NCBI RefSeq assembly: GCF_002936955.1
Contig: NZ_MPZM01000019.1
Span: 1 to 51,161 of the forward strand
DNA from: Oceanisphaera arctica
Lineage (GTDB): Bacteria; Pseudomonadota; Gammaproteobacteria; Enterobacterales; Aeromonadaceae
Direction of reading: 5' to 3'
Length of the DNA: 51,161 bases
Below, piece by piece: positions 1 through 6,755 of the stretch; positions within the stretch are counted from its first letter, which is position 1; every line of letters starts with the position of its first letter. The notes beneath the pieces are model-generated. The model ran no database searches and had not been told where the DNA came from. It saw only the letters and a program-made list of their open reading frames with translations. The translations under genes and the position numbers were made by a program.

Positions 1-325
1 TATCCAGGGTTTCCAGCAGCGCCAGCTCTTCCCTGTGCTCGTCCATCAGCTCGGCCAGACGCAGCAACACCGCCTTGCGGTGGCTCGGGCCCGCTTCGGA
101 CCAGACGCCGGACTCGAAGCTGAGACGCGCCACCGCGACGGCGGCGTCCACATCCGCCGCCTGGGCCCGGCTCACCTCGGCAAGCCTCTGCTCGGTGGCC
201 GGATTGATGCGGGTAAAGGATTCACCGCCCCTGGCTTCCTGGTATTCGCCGGCAATAAACAACCGGTGCTCTATGGTCAGCTCTTTCGCCTGTGCCTGCC
301 AGTAGGCCTTGTCTCTGTATTCCAT
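1..325 (-). CDS. puuC: gamma-glutamyl-gamma-aminobutyraldehyde dehydrogenase, N-terminal part
   Basis: This is a partial gene: about 108 N-terminal residues are present and the rest lies beyond base 1. The start ATG (325-323) follows a GGAGAG ribosome site by 5 bases. The translated text has the usual opening of an NAD(P)-dependent aldehyde dehydrogenase: a Tyr-Trp-rich start, LFIAGEY, a TRINPATE segment and the A-A-D-V-D-A-A-V helix. The catalytic Cys and Glu are outside the window. In the Puu pathway this enzyme oxidises gamma-glutamyl-gamma-aminobutyraldehyde, derived from putrescine, in the cytoplasm. The choice of PuuC over other aldehyde dehydrogenases rests mainly on puuD lying 57 bases upstream on the same strand. 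The family is certain; the exact substrate is inferred. Confidence 0.8.
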   Translation of the reverse strand, partial: MEYRDKAYWQAQAKELTIEHRLFIAGEYQEARGGESFTRINPATEQRLAEVSRAQAADVDAAVAVARLSFESGVWSEAGPSHRKAVLLRLAELMDEHREELALLETLD

Positions 326-382
326 CTTGCTCTCCGTCTTTCGTTGCAGCAAACGGCCCCGACGCTAGCGCCGATCCTTATC

Positions 383-1135
383 CTAGTCGACGTGATACCG
401 CCGACAGGCAGCAATAAAACCGTCGAACAGGGCGCGGGACAGGGGATTTTTACGGCTCTGCCACTCGGGGTGCCACTGCACACCGAGGGCGAAGGGATGC
501 TCGCGCAGGCTAATGGCTTCCACCAGGCCGTCGGGACCATGTGCTTCCGCCACCAGCCGCGGCCCAAGACTCTTCACCCCCTGCATATGCAGAGAGTTCA
601 CCCGATGCCCGGTGACGCCACCAAGCCGAGCCAGCAAACCGCCAGGCTCGATCGTTACCGGGTGAGCCGGTTCGTACTGCGCGGTTAGGGGCTGCGATTT
701 ATCTTCACGATGCTCGATAAAGGCTTCCACTTCGTGCAGCCGCCGATGCAGGCTGCCACCGGTCGCCACCACCATTTCCTGAAAGCCGCGACAGACCCCC
801 AGCAGCGGCATGCTCAGTCGCTGTGACTCCTCTATCAGCCGGAAGCTCAGACGATCCCGGCCCGGATCAACATGGGGCTCATCTCCGCTCTCACCATAAT
901 GGTGCGGCTCTATATTGCTCGGACTGCCGGTGAGCATGATGCCATCCAGCATCGGCAGCAGCTGGGGCAGAAACCGTTCGTCCTGCAGCAGGCCATGTAC
1001 CAGAGGCAGAGGAAGCGCCCCGGCATCAAGCAAGGCATTGAGGTATTTATCCTGTACCGTATGAGACGGATGTCCTTTCACCGACTGGCGGCACATGATG
1101 ACCCCGACCACTGGCCTGTTCGATAACTCAACCAT
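383..1135 (-). CDS. puuD: gamma-glutamyl-gamma-aminobutyrate hydrolase
   Basis: A 250-residue class I glutamine-amidotransferase-like hydrolase, the usual length for PuuD. It removes the gamma-glutamyl group from gamma-glutamyl-GABA, the last step that releases GABA in the glutamylated putrescine pathway. The nucleophile Cys115 sits in the elbow LLGVCRGFQE, and the His-Glu pair of the triad is in the C-terminal GVQWHPEW. The N-terminal PVVGVIMCRQ strand is typical of peptidase C26 proteins. The ATG at 1135 follows GGAGG by 8 bases. It is followed by puuC with a 57-bp gap, so the two probably form one transcript. puuA, puuB and the regulator puuR are not in the window. The identification is strong. 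Confidence 0.9.
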   Translation of the reverse strand: MVELSNRPVVGVIMCRQSVKGHPSHTVQDKYLNALLDAGALPLPLVHGLLQDERFLPQLLPMLDGIMLTGSPSNIEPHHYGESGDEPHVDPGRDRLSFRLIEESQRLSMPLLGVCRGFQEMVVATGGSLHRRLHEVEAFIEHREDKSQPLTAQYEPAHPVTIEPGGLLARLGGVTGHRVNSLHMQGVKSLGPRLVAEAHGPDGLVEAISLREHPFALGVQWHPEWQSRKNPLSRALFDGFIAACRRYHVD

Positions 1136-1290
1136 CTGTATTGCCTCCCGCTACGCGCACCCCGCACAAGGGCCGGGTACATCATCAACATTGTGATGCA
1201 GACCCGACCATACAGGTTCAATAATTAACACCTTAACTGCAAAATAAACAATCCTCGACGGACCATCGGTGGTATTTATTTCTGCCGATA

Positions 1291-1315
1291 AAAAGGCCTC
1301 TTGCGAGGCCTTGTA
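1291..1315 (-). terminator. Rho-independent terminator of the cytochrome c gene
   Basis: A perfect 8-bp stem (AAGGCCTC / GAGGCCTT, 1293-1312) with a 4-base loop. Read on the minus strand it is followed by a run of T. It lies about 90 bases beyond the cytochrome c stop codon. Nearly the same stem ends the cyd operon at 2041-2060. Confidence 0.75.
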
Positions 1316-1404
1316 AGGTAACAGCTTGAGTATTCCATGCCTCCTGCTGCGATCGGCATCACTCTGGCAGAGGGTGCCGCAGGACAGCGTCACCACATGC
1401 CGGT

Positions 1405-1902
1405 TTATTGCGAGCCGACCGGAAAGCGGACCAATGGGCCAACCGGCTCCTGTTCGGGAGGCACATAAGCCGGTACCGGCTCGCCGGCCGGGCCCAGATA
1501 CCTGACCAGACTATAGATGGCCCGCAGATCCGTCTCCGTCATATCCCGCAGCGCAAACCAGGGCATGGGCGGACGCAGCTGCCTGGTTCTGGCGTTCTGT
1601 ATCCACTCTTCGACCGAAACTCCCTGCATATAAAGACGCAGGTTGGCCGGATAGGTGGTACCCCAGGCACCGTGCCAGCCAAGCCGATCCCCCGTCAACC
1701 ACAGCTCTTCCGGCACCATGCCCCCTGTCTGTACATAACCAGGCGTATGGCAGTCGTTGCAACCGGCAATTTTTACCAGGTATCGACCGCGCTCAATCAA
1801 GTCTGTATCACTACTACCCACGCTTTGGGCAAAGCCATACTCAACCGGCGATATTGCCAGCAGGGCCGCGCCCAGCATTAAAAAGGAAATCCTGGATATC
1901 AT
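1405..1902 (-). CDS. periplasmic monohaem c-type cytochrome
   Basis: I chose the ATG at 1902, which has GGGAGAA 2-8 bases upstream; this gives 165 residues. The N terminus MISRISFLMLGAALLAIS is a signal peptide, probably cut after FAQ. One CxxCH haem site (GCNDCH) follows about 25 residues into the mature protein, after ERGRYLVKIA, which is the usual context of class I cytochrome c domains in dehydrogenase partners. A Met suitable as second axial ligand is present in the LRPPMPW segment. The mature protein is a single small haem domain with a proline-rich C-terminal tail. It would carry electrons in the periplasm. It lies between the puu genes and the cyd operon, is transcribed alone and has its own terminator. 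Its partner enzyme is unknown. The family is clear, the role is not. Confidence 0.8.
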   Translation of the reverse strand: MISRISFLMLGAALLAISPVEYGFAQSVGSSDTDLIERGRYLVKIAGCNDCHTPGYVQTGGMVPEELWLTGDRLGWHGAWGTTYPANLRLYMQGVSVEEWIQNARTRQLRPPMPWFALRDMTETDLRAIYSLVRYLGPAGEPVPAYVPPEQEPVGPLVRFPVGSQ

Positions 1903-2033
1903 TGTTCTCCCATCGGCGACCAACCCTGCCGTGGACAACCGCAGCCCCGGCCATCAGGGTGTCCCACTCGATAAGCATAGCCGAGCCATTTCCGGCGACA
2001 TCCCCCAACAAGTCCAGACTGTATTTATTTCGA

Positions 2034-2060
2034 CCAAAAAAAGGCCTCTTGCGAGACCTT
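2034..2060 (-). terminator. Rho-independent terminator of the cyd operon
   Basis: The stem AAGGCCTC-TTGC-GAGACCTT (2041-2060, one wobble) is followed on the minus strand by seven T. It lies 7 bases after the stop codon of the last cyd gene. The stem is almost identical to the one at 1293-1312. Confidence 0.85.
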
Positions 2061-2067
2061 TTCAAGG

Positions 2068-2178
2068 TTAGAGCATGCCCATCAGCAGTTTGAGCAGGCC
2101 GCTGACCGCAAACAGGGCCAGCAGACCAACGGCATAGAGGCCGGCGAACCAGCGCCAGCCCTTCTTGTTGTTCGCCAT
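2068..2178 (-). CDS. DUF2474-like single-helix small protein of cytochrome bd
   Basis: A 36-residue protein starting MANNKKGWRWFAGLY, with one hydrophobic helix (AVGLLALFAVSGLLKLLM) and a basic, aromatic N terminus. Its ATG shares one base with the cydB stop (TGATG), so translation is coupled. The pattern, basic-Gly-Trp followed by one helix ending LLKLLM, fits the DUF2474 family found after cydB in cyanide-insensitive-type bd oxidase operons. It does not look like classical CydX, which begins MWYFxWILG. It probably sits in the inner membrane against CydA or CydB and helps assembly or haem stability; that role is inferred from position. Such genes are often missed because of their size. Confidence 0.75.
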   Translation of the reverse strand: MANNKKGWRWFAGLYAVGLLALFAVSGLLKLLMGML

Positions 2179-3167
2179 CAGTAACCCTCTTCGAAGTCCT
2201 CGACCTTGCCGGAGAAGATCCGGTAGCCCCAGAGGGTGTAGGCACAGATCAGCGGCAGAAAGATGAAGATGCCCGGCAGCAGAAACCTGAGGCTGGAATC
2301 CGGGGCGCTGGCCTGCCACAGGGTCATCTGATGCGGGATCAGATAGGGAAATAGCCCCACCACCAGGCCGGCAAAGCCGAGGATGAAGAGTCCGACCGCC
2401 AGCCAGAAAGGCCGGGTCTCGTGGGGTTCGCCATCCAGATCCCGATACAGCAGCCAGCCGAACAGGCCGCTCAGCAACGGCAGCGGCAACAGCAGCAGGA
2501 AGTTGATGCCATCAAACCAGCGTGCCCGTATCTCGACGTTGGCGTACAGGGTCCAGAGGCTGACGATGACCATGACAACCATGATGGTCAGCACCAGCTT
2601 TCGGCCCAGATGGGCGGCGCGGGCCATAATCTTGTCCCGGCTTTTCATCACCAGATAGCAGCAGGCCAGCAGGGCATAGGCCACCATCAGCGCAAAACCG
2701 GTGAACACGCTGAAAGGCGTCAGCCAGTCCAGTGCCCCCTGCTGACCCGCATCCACGCCCTGCACCACGGCGCCGAGTATGGTGCCCTGACAGAAGGTCG
2801 CCACCGCCGAGCCGAGAAAGAAGGACCTGTCCCACCAGGGTTTGGAGCGGTGCGACTTGAAGCGGTATTCGAATGCCACGCCACGAAAGATAAGCCCGAT
2901 CAGCATGATGATGATGGGGGTATACATGGTCGACAGAATACCCGCATAAGCGGCGGGAAAGGCGGCGAACAGCACCACGCCGCCAAACACCAGCCAGGTT
3001 TCGTTGCCGTCCCATACGTGGGAGATGGAGCGCATCATGTGATCGCGCTCGCCTTCACTCCTGAACCAGGGGTAGAGAATGCCGAGGCCGAGATCGAAAC
3101 CGTCCAGCACCACATACATCAGTACCGCAAAGCCCAGCAATAAATAATAAAACAGCGCCAGATCCAT
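2178..3167 (-). CDS. cydB: cytochrome bd-type quinol oxidase subunit II
   Basis: 329 residues from the ATG at 3167, preceded by GGAGGGTTAAT; the stop of cydA lies at 3169, leaving almost no gap. It is a multi-pass inner-membrane protein. CydB hallmarks seen are YVVLDGFDLGLG near the N terminus, the SHVWDGNETWLV motif around residue 60 and RGVAFEYRFK. CydB pairs with CydA to form the oxidase that takes electrons from quinol to oxygen without pumping protons. The length and the short-Q-loop partner place it in the cyanide-insensitive (CIO) branch. It may equally be called cioB. The identification is secure. Confidence 0.95.
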   Translation of the reverse strand: MDLALFYYLLLGFAVLMYVVLDGFDLGLGILYPWFRSEGERDHMMRSISHVWDGNETWLVFGGVVLFAAFPAAYAGILSTMYTPIIIMLIGLIFRGVAFEYRFKSHRSKPWWDRSFFLGSAVATFCQGTILGAVVQGVDAGQQGALDWLTPFSVFTGFALMVAYALLACCYLVMKSRDKIMARAAHLGRKLVLTIMVVMVIVSLWTLYANVEIRARWFDGINFLLLLPLPLLSGLFGWLLYRDLDGEPHETRPFWLAVGLFILGFAGLVVGLFPYLIPHQMTLWQASAPDSSLRFLLPGIFIFLPLICAYTLWGYRIFSGKVEDFEEGY

Positions 3168-3168
3168 A

Positions 3169-4575
3169 TTAACCCTCCACCACTTCATGTTGCAGTTTCT
3201 TCACCCAGGCGAGGGCAAAACCGGGCGCATTGACGCCAATCATGTGTTGCTCAAGCCGTGCCATGTCCGGTGGCCCCTTGCGAATCAGTTTGGCCATGAA
3301 ATAGAGATACACACAAAACAGCAGACTGTAGGTCAGCACAAAGAGCGTCAGCGAGAACAGCACTCGTTCCGCCGGCAGCGGGGTCACCACTTCCATGGTG
3401 CGGACCAGGCCGTGCACCAGCCAGGGCTGGCGACCCACTTCCGCTACATACCAGCCGGCCAGGGTCGAGATGACGCCCGTGGGGATCATCAGCGTCATCA
3501 GCAGCAGGAAAGGCCGGCTTTCGAAGCGACCGCCACGGCGACGCAGCCACAGCCCCCATAGGGCGGCCCCGATCATCAGCATGCCCAGACCCACCATGAT
3601 GCGGAAGGAATAGAACACCAGCGGCACATAGGGACGTTCGTCGGCGGGCACCGATTTCAGCCCCTGCAGCTCGCCGTCCAGCTCGTGGGTCAGGATCAGC
3701 GAGGCCAGCTTGGGAATCCTGATCTCGAAGTGGTTGGTCTCTGCCTCCATGTCCGGTACCGCAAACAGCAGCAGCGGCGCACCGGTTTCCTTTTCGGGCC
3801 AGATGCCTTCCATCGCCGCCACCTTGATCGGCTGATGCTCCTTCACGTTGAGGCCGTGAAAGTCGCCCACCATGGCCTGCACCGGGGCCAGCACCAGTGC
3901 CGCCCACAAGGCCATCGACAATCCCTTGCGGGCGAATGCCTGATCTCGGTTTTTACGCAGATACCAGGCGCTGACACCACCAATCACGAAGGTGGCAGTC
4001 AGCATGGCAGCCAGCAGCATGTGTGCCAGACGATAGGGCATGGAGGGATTGAAGATCACCTCCATCCAGCTGGCCACCTCGAAGCGACCGTCCACGATTT
4101 CATAACCTGCCGGCGTCTGCATCCAGGAGTTGGCGGCGATAATCCAGAACGACGAAATCCAGGTGCCCAGTGCCACCACGCAGGTGGCAAAGTAGTGCAT
4201 CTTTTCCCCCACCCGCTGCCAGCCGAACAGCATGACCCCGAGAAAACCGGCTTCCAGGAAGAAGGCGGTCAATACCTCGTAGGCCAGCAAGGGCCCCAGA
4301 ACCGGGCCAACCAGTTCGGAAAAACGGGAGAAGTTGGTGCCAAACTCGTAAGACAGCACTATGCCGCTGACCACGCCCATACCGAAGGTAATGGCGAAGG
4401 GCTTGATCCAGAACTTGGCCAGCTGGAAGTACACCGGGTTACGGGTTTTCAGCCAGAGGCCTTCCCAGATGGCGATGGCCGTAGCCAGGCCGATGGTGAT
4501 GGCGGGAAAGATGATGTGAAAACTGATGGTAAAGGCGAATTGGATCCGCGACAAAATGGCAGCATCTAACTCCAT
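3169..4575 (-). CDS. cydA: cytochrome bd-type quinol oxidase subunit I, short Q-loop type
   Basis: 468 residues, starting at an ATG 6 bases after AAGGAG. Conserved features are His20 in the first helix (FTISFHIIFPA, haem b595 side), the RLAHMLLAAML segment with the b558 His, the periplasmic Q-loop start GDFHGLNVKEHQP, and the GRQPW motif in VAEVGRQPWLVHG. The loop after the quinol site is short and the protein lacks the insertion seen in Escherichia coli CydA (about 520 residues), so this is a CIO-type subunit. Oxidases of this branch keep respiration going at low oxygen and resist cyanide, sulphide or nitric oxide; that is family knowledge. It is the second gene of a four-gene operon: microprotein, cydA, cydB, DUF2474-like protein. 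A sigma-54-type promoter lies upstream. Confidence 0.95.
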   Translation of the reverse strand: MELDAAILSRIQFAFTISFHIIFPAITIGLATAIAIWEGLWLKTRNPVYFQLAKFWIKPFAITFGMGVVSGIVLSYEFGTNFSRFSELVGPVLGPLLAYEVLTAFFLEAGFLGVMLFGWQRVGEKMHYFATCVVALGTWISSFWIIAANSWMQTPAGYEIVDGRFEVASWMEVIFNPSMPYRLAHMLLAAMLTATFVIGGVSAWYLRKNRDQAFARKGLSMALWAALVLAPVQAMVGDFHGLNVKEHQPIKVAAMEGIWPEKETGAPLLLFAVPDMEAETNHFEIRIPKLASLILTHELDGELQGLKSVPADERPYVPLVFYSFRIMVGLGMLMIGAALWGLWLRRRGGRFESRPFLLLMTLMIPTGVISTLAGWYVAEVGRQPWLVHGLVRTMEVVTPLPAERVLFSLTLFVLTYSLLFCVYLYFMAKLIRKGPPDMARLEQHMIGVNAPGFALAWVKKLQHEVVEG

Positions 4576-4584
4576 GATGTCTCC

Positions 4585-4683
4585 TTAACGACGTTGAAAG
4601 CGGTTAACGGCCGCAGGCAGGGTTGCCAGGATCAGAACAATAAAGATGGCAGAAAATTCCAGTACCAAGGCGGTCATGTTCAT
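4585..4683 (-). CDS. 32-aa membrane microprotein leading the cyd operon
   Basis: A small open frame with sequence beginning MNMTALVLEFSAIFIVLILA and ending with a basic tail NRFQRR. It is one predicted transmembrane helix with a short polar N terminus. GGAG lies 10 bases before the first ATG; a second ATG two codons on is also possible. The stop codon is 9 bases from the cydA start and overlaps the cydA ribosome site region, so cydA translation is probably coupled to it. Its size and topology resemble the single-helix subunits known in other bd oxidases (CydX, CydH/CydY, CydS), but I recognise no family in the sequence. It could be an accessory subunit or just a translated leader. Coding status is inferred from position, start signals and composition. 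Confidence 0.6.
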   Translation of the reverse strand: MNMTALVLEFSAIFIVLILATLPAAVNRFQRR

Positions 4684-4741
4684 AAAATCTATCTCCAGAG
4701 TGGACTCAATCCGATTGATGGACCCGTTGATTGATAGATAA

Positions 4742-4757
4742 AGCACAAACCATGCCA
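4742..4757 (-). promoter_or_regulatory. sigma-54 (-24/-12) promoter for the cyd operon
   Basis: On the minus strand the sequence TGGCATGGTTTGTGCT matches the consensus TGGCAC-N5-TTGC with exact GG-to-GC spacing and two mismatches (C to T at the sixth base, T to G before TGC). Transcription would start near 4730, about 47 bases before the microprotein ATG. The divergent neighbour encodes a sigma-54 activator with an intact GAFTGA loop, which makes a functional site likely. Confidence 0.7.
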
Positions 4758-4820
4758 TCAATCACACAGCCTGCTGCCACCTTGTTCTGGATCAATAAAG
4801 CTTCCAAAACTTGCCCCAAC

Positions 4821-4837
4821 TGACAACCAGGTTTACA
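4821..4837. promoter_or_regulatory. 17-bp dyad, proximal activator site
   Basis: TGACAACCAGGTTTACA is an imperfect inverted repeat (TGWCAAC-N3-GTTTACA). A second copy lies 34 bp away at 4855-4871. It sits about 100 bp upstream of the predicted cyd transcription start, a normal enhancer distance for an NtrC-type activator. Confidence 0.6.
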
Positions 4838-4854
4838 GTCTTTCCCCACTAAAG

Positions 4855-4871
4855 TGTCAACGATGTTTACA
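4855..4871. promoter_or_regulatory. 17-bp dyad, distal activator site
   Basis: TGTCAACGATGTTTACA is the more symmetric copy of the dyad at 4821-4837. The centres are 34 bp apart, close to three helical turns. It ends 15 bases before the histidine kinase ATG, so binding here could also affect expression of the kinase operon. Confidence 0.6.
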
Positions 4872-4886
4872 TGACGGGAACGCAAC

Positions 4887-6755
4887 ATGGCGCTGGATCT
4901 GGCTTTTGAATTGATGATGCTGCTCACCGGCGGCTGTGCCCTGCTGGTATCGGCCTGGCTGTTCTGGCGCGCGCGCCGCCGGCGCAGCATGAAGGCACTG
5001 GCCGGTTTTGGCATCATGATGGCGCTGTGGTGCAGCGGTCATGTGTCGGTGTTTTACGGCTGGGAAGGATTGGGCAAGATGCTGATCCTCGCCAATCCCC
5101 TGATGCCCACCTTCTTCCTCGACTTCGCCATCGGCTTCGTCAATCAGGGGCCGGGCCGCCGGCCCTGGCTGGACCGCCTGGCCCGCCGGCGCGGCCTCTT
5201 CTATCTGGCGGCCCTGCTGGTGATAGGCACCAGCCTGGCCCTGGGCGGCGGCGATATCATCGCCTTCGGTCCCTTCAGCCATTACTTCGTGTTCAGCGGC
5301 GCCGGCTGGTTCAACATCGCCTACACCATCGGTGTAGGCGTGCTGGCCCACGCCCTCTTGCTGTGGGGCTGGCGTGTGCATAGTGGCAACCGCCGCCGTT
5401 CCATCGCCGCCATGTTCGCCGCCGGCGCCTGGGGCCTCTGGCTGGCCACCAGCTTCATCTTCCCCTCCCTCGGCCTCTATTGGTATCCCTGGCCCATGCT
5501 GCTGCTGCCGACTTATGTGGTCCTGCTGGTCTATGGGGTGGTGCGCTACCAGATGCTGGAGGTCAACGCCTGGGCCAACCGGGCGCTGCTGTGGATACTG
5601 ATGACGGTGCTGGTAATGGGACTGATTGCCCTGCTCAGCTCCATGGCCGGTCAATTTGGCCTGCAGGCGCTGGCCAACGTGCCCGAGTGGCAGCTATGGC
5701 TTTACTCCATGCTGTTGCTGATGCTGGCGCTGGCGCTGTATCAGCCGGTCAGCAAGCTGGTGGAGCGGCTGATTTATCCCGGCAGCCGGCTTGACGAACA
5801 ATTGCTGGACACCTGGCTCAATCGCCTGGCCGAGGCCAGCCACTGGACCGAGCTGAGCGCGGCGGCAGAGCAACTGCTGGCCCGCCAGATGGGGCAGCCG
5901 GTGCAGGTACGGTTGCTGTTGAATGGTGACAGCGCTCCCGTCGCAGAGGGCCCCTGCATTATCTGTCGCCATCAGGATCCGGGCTGGCAATCCCGGTTGC
6001 AGGGCTTTGAGGACGTGACGCCCGGGCTTAGGCTGGCGGCGGAGGTGTTCGCCTCGCTGCTAACCACCCGTTGCAGCCTGCTGGAGCGTTCACTGCAACT
6101 GGCCGAGGCCGAGCGTAAGCGTCTGTCGGAACAACATCTGGTAGAGCTGGGCGGACTGTCGGCGGCCATGGCTCACGAGCTGCGCAACCCGCTCAATATC
6201 ATATCCATGGCCTCCGCCGGGCTGGAGCCCGAACGCAAGGCCATGATCCAGACCCAGCTCAAGCGCGCCGACCGGCTGATCTCGGACATGCTCGCCTACT
6301 CCGGCAACATCAGTGTGCATCGCCAGCCCATAACGCTGGGCCCCATGCTGGAGAGCCTGCGCCCCCAGTTCGACTGGCAGCATACCCGCTTCGAGTGCGC
6401 CCTGGCCGAGGACGCCCACCTCTGTGCCGATGCCTATCGACTGCAGCAGGTGCTGGTCAACCTGATCGATAACGCCCTGGCCTTCGTACGGAATCAGCCG
6501 GACGGCATCATCCGCATCGAGGCCGGAGACCAACCCGGCATAGTGAGGGTGCACAACAACGGCCCAGCCGTGGCCGAAGACATGCTCAGCCACCTGTTTC
6601 GTCCCTTCGTCGGTCGGCGCAGCGGCGGCAGCGGCCTGGGACTGTCTATCGTGCGCCGGATCCTGGATGCCCACGGCGGCCGTATCCGCCATCGCAGCGA
6701 TCTGGGCTGGCCGGTCACCTTCGAACTCTTTTTCCCCGAGGACAGCTCATGTTGA
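4887..6755 (+). CDS. multi-pass membrane sensor histidine kinase
   Basis: 622 residues. The first half (roughly 1-310) has about eight or nine hydrophobic helices and no large periplasmic domain. This suggests sensing within or near the membrane, perhaps of the quinone pool; that is inference. After a short cytoplasmic linker comes the dimerisation helix with the phospho-acceptor His430 in MAHELRNPLN. The ATPase domain follows, with an N box (LIDNALAF), a G1-like HNNGPAV and a G2 box (SGGSGLGLSIV). The protein is a complete kinase without a receiver domain. Its stop overlaps the start of the next gene by 7 bases, so kinase and regulator are made together. It diverges from the cyd operon and shares a 200-bp control region with it. 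I do not recognise a named orthologue. Confidence 0.88.
   Translation: MALDLAFELMMLLTGGCALLVSAWLFWRARRRRSMKALAGFGIMMALWCSGHVSVFYGWEGLGKMLILANPLMPTFFLDFAIGFVNQGPGRRPWLDRLARRRGLFYLAALLVIGTSLALGGGDIIAFGPFSHYFVFSGAGWFNIAYTIGVGVLAHALLLWGWRVHSGNRRRSIAAMFAAGAWGLWLATSFIFPSLGLYWYPWPMLLLPTYVVLLVYGVVRYQMLEVNAWANRALLWILMTVLVMGLIALLSSMAGQFGLQALANVPEWQLWLYSMLLLMLALALYQPVSKLVERLIYPGSRLDEQLLDTWLNRLAEASHWTELSAAAEQLLARQMGQPVQVRLLLNGDSAPVAEGPCIICRHQDPGWQSRLQGFEDVTPGLRLAAEVFASLLTTRCSLLERSLQLAEAERKRLSEQHLVELGGLSAAMAHELRNPLNIISMASAGLEPERKAMIQTQLKRADRLISDMLAYSGNISVHRQPITLGPMLESLRPQFDWQHTRFECALAEDAHLCADAYRLQQVLVNLIDNALAFVRNQPDGIIRIEAGDQPGIVRVHNNGPAVAEDMLSHLFRPFVGRRSGGSGLGLSIVRRILDAHGGRIRHRSDLGWPVTFELFFPEDSSC

Noticed and set aside
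1151-1396. 81-codon minus-strand frame between puuD and the cytochrome gene
   Set aside because: It runs through the cytochrome gene terminator, has no plausible ribosome site and no recognisable motif.
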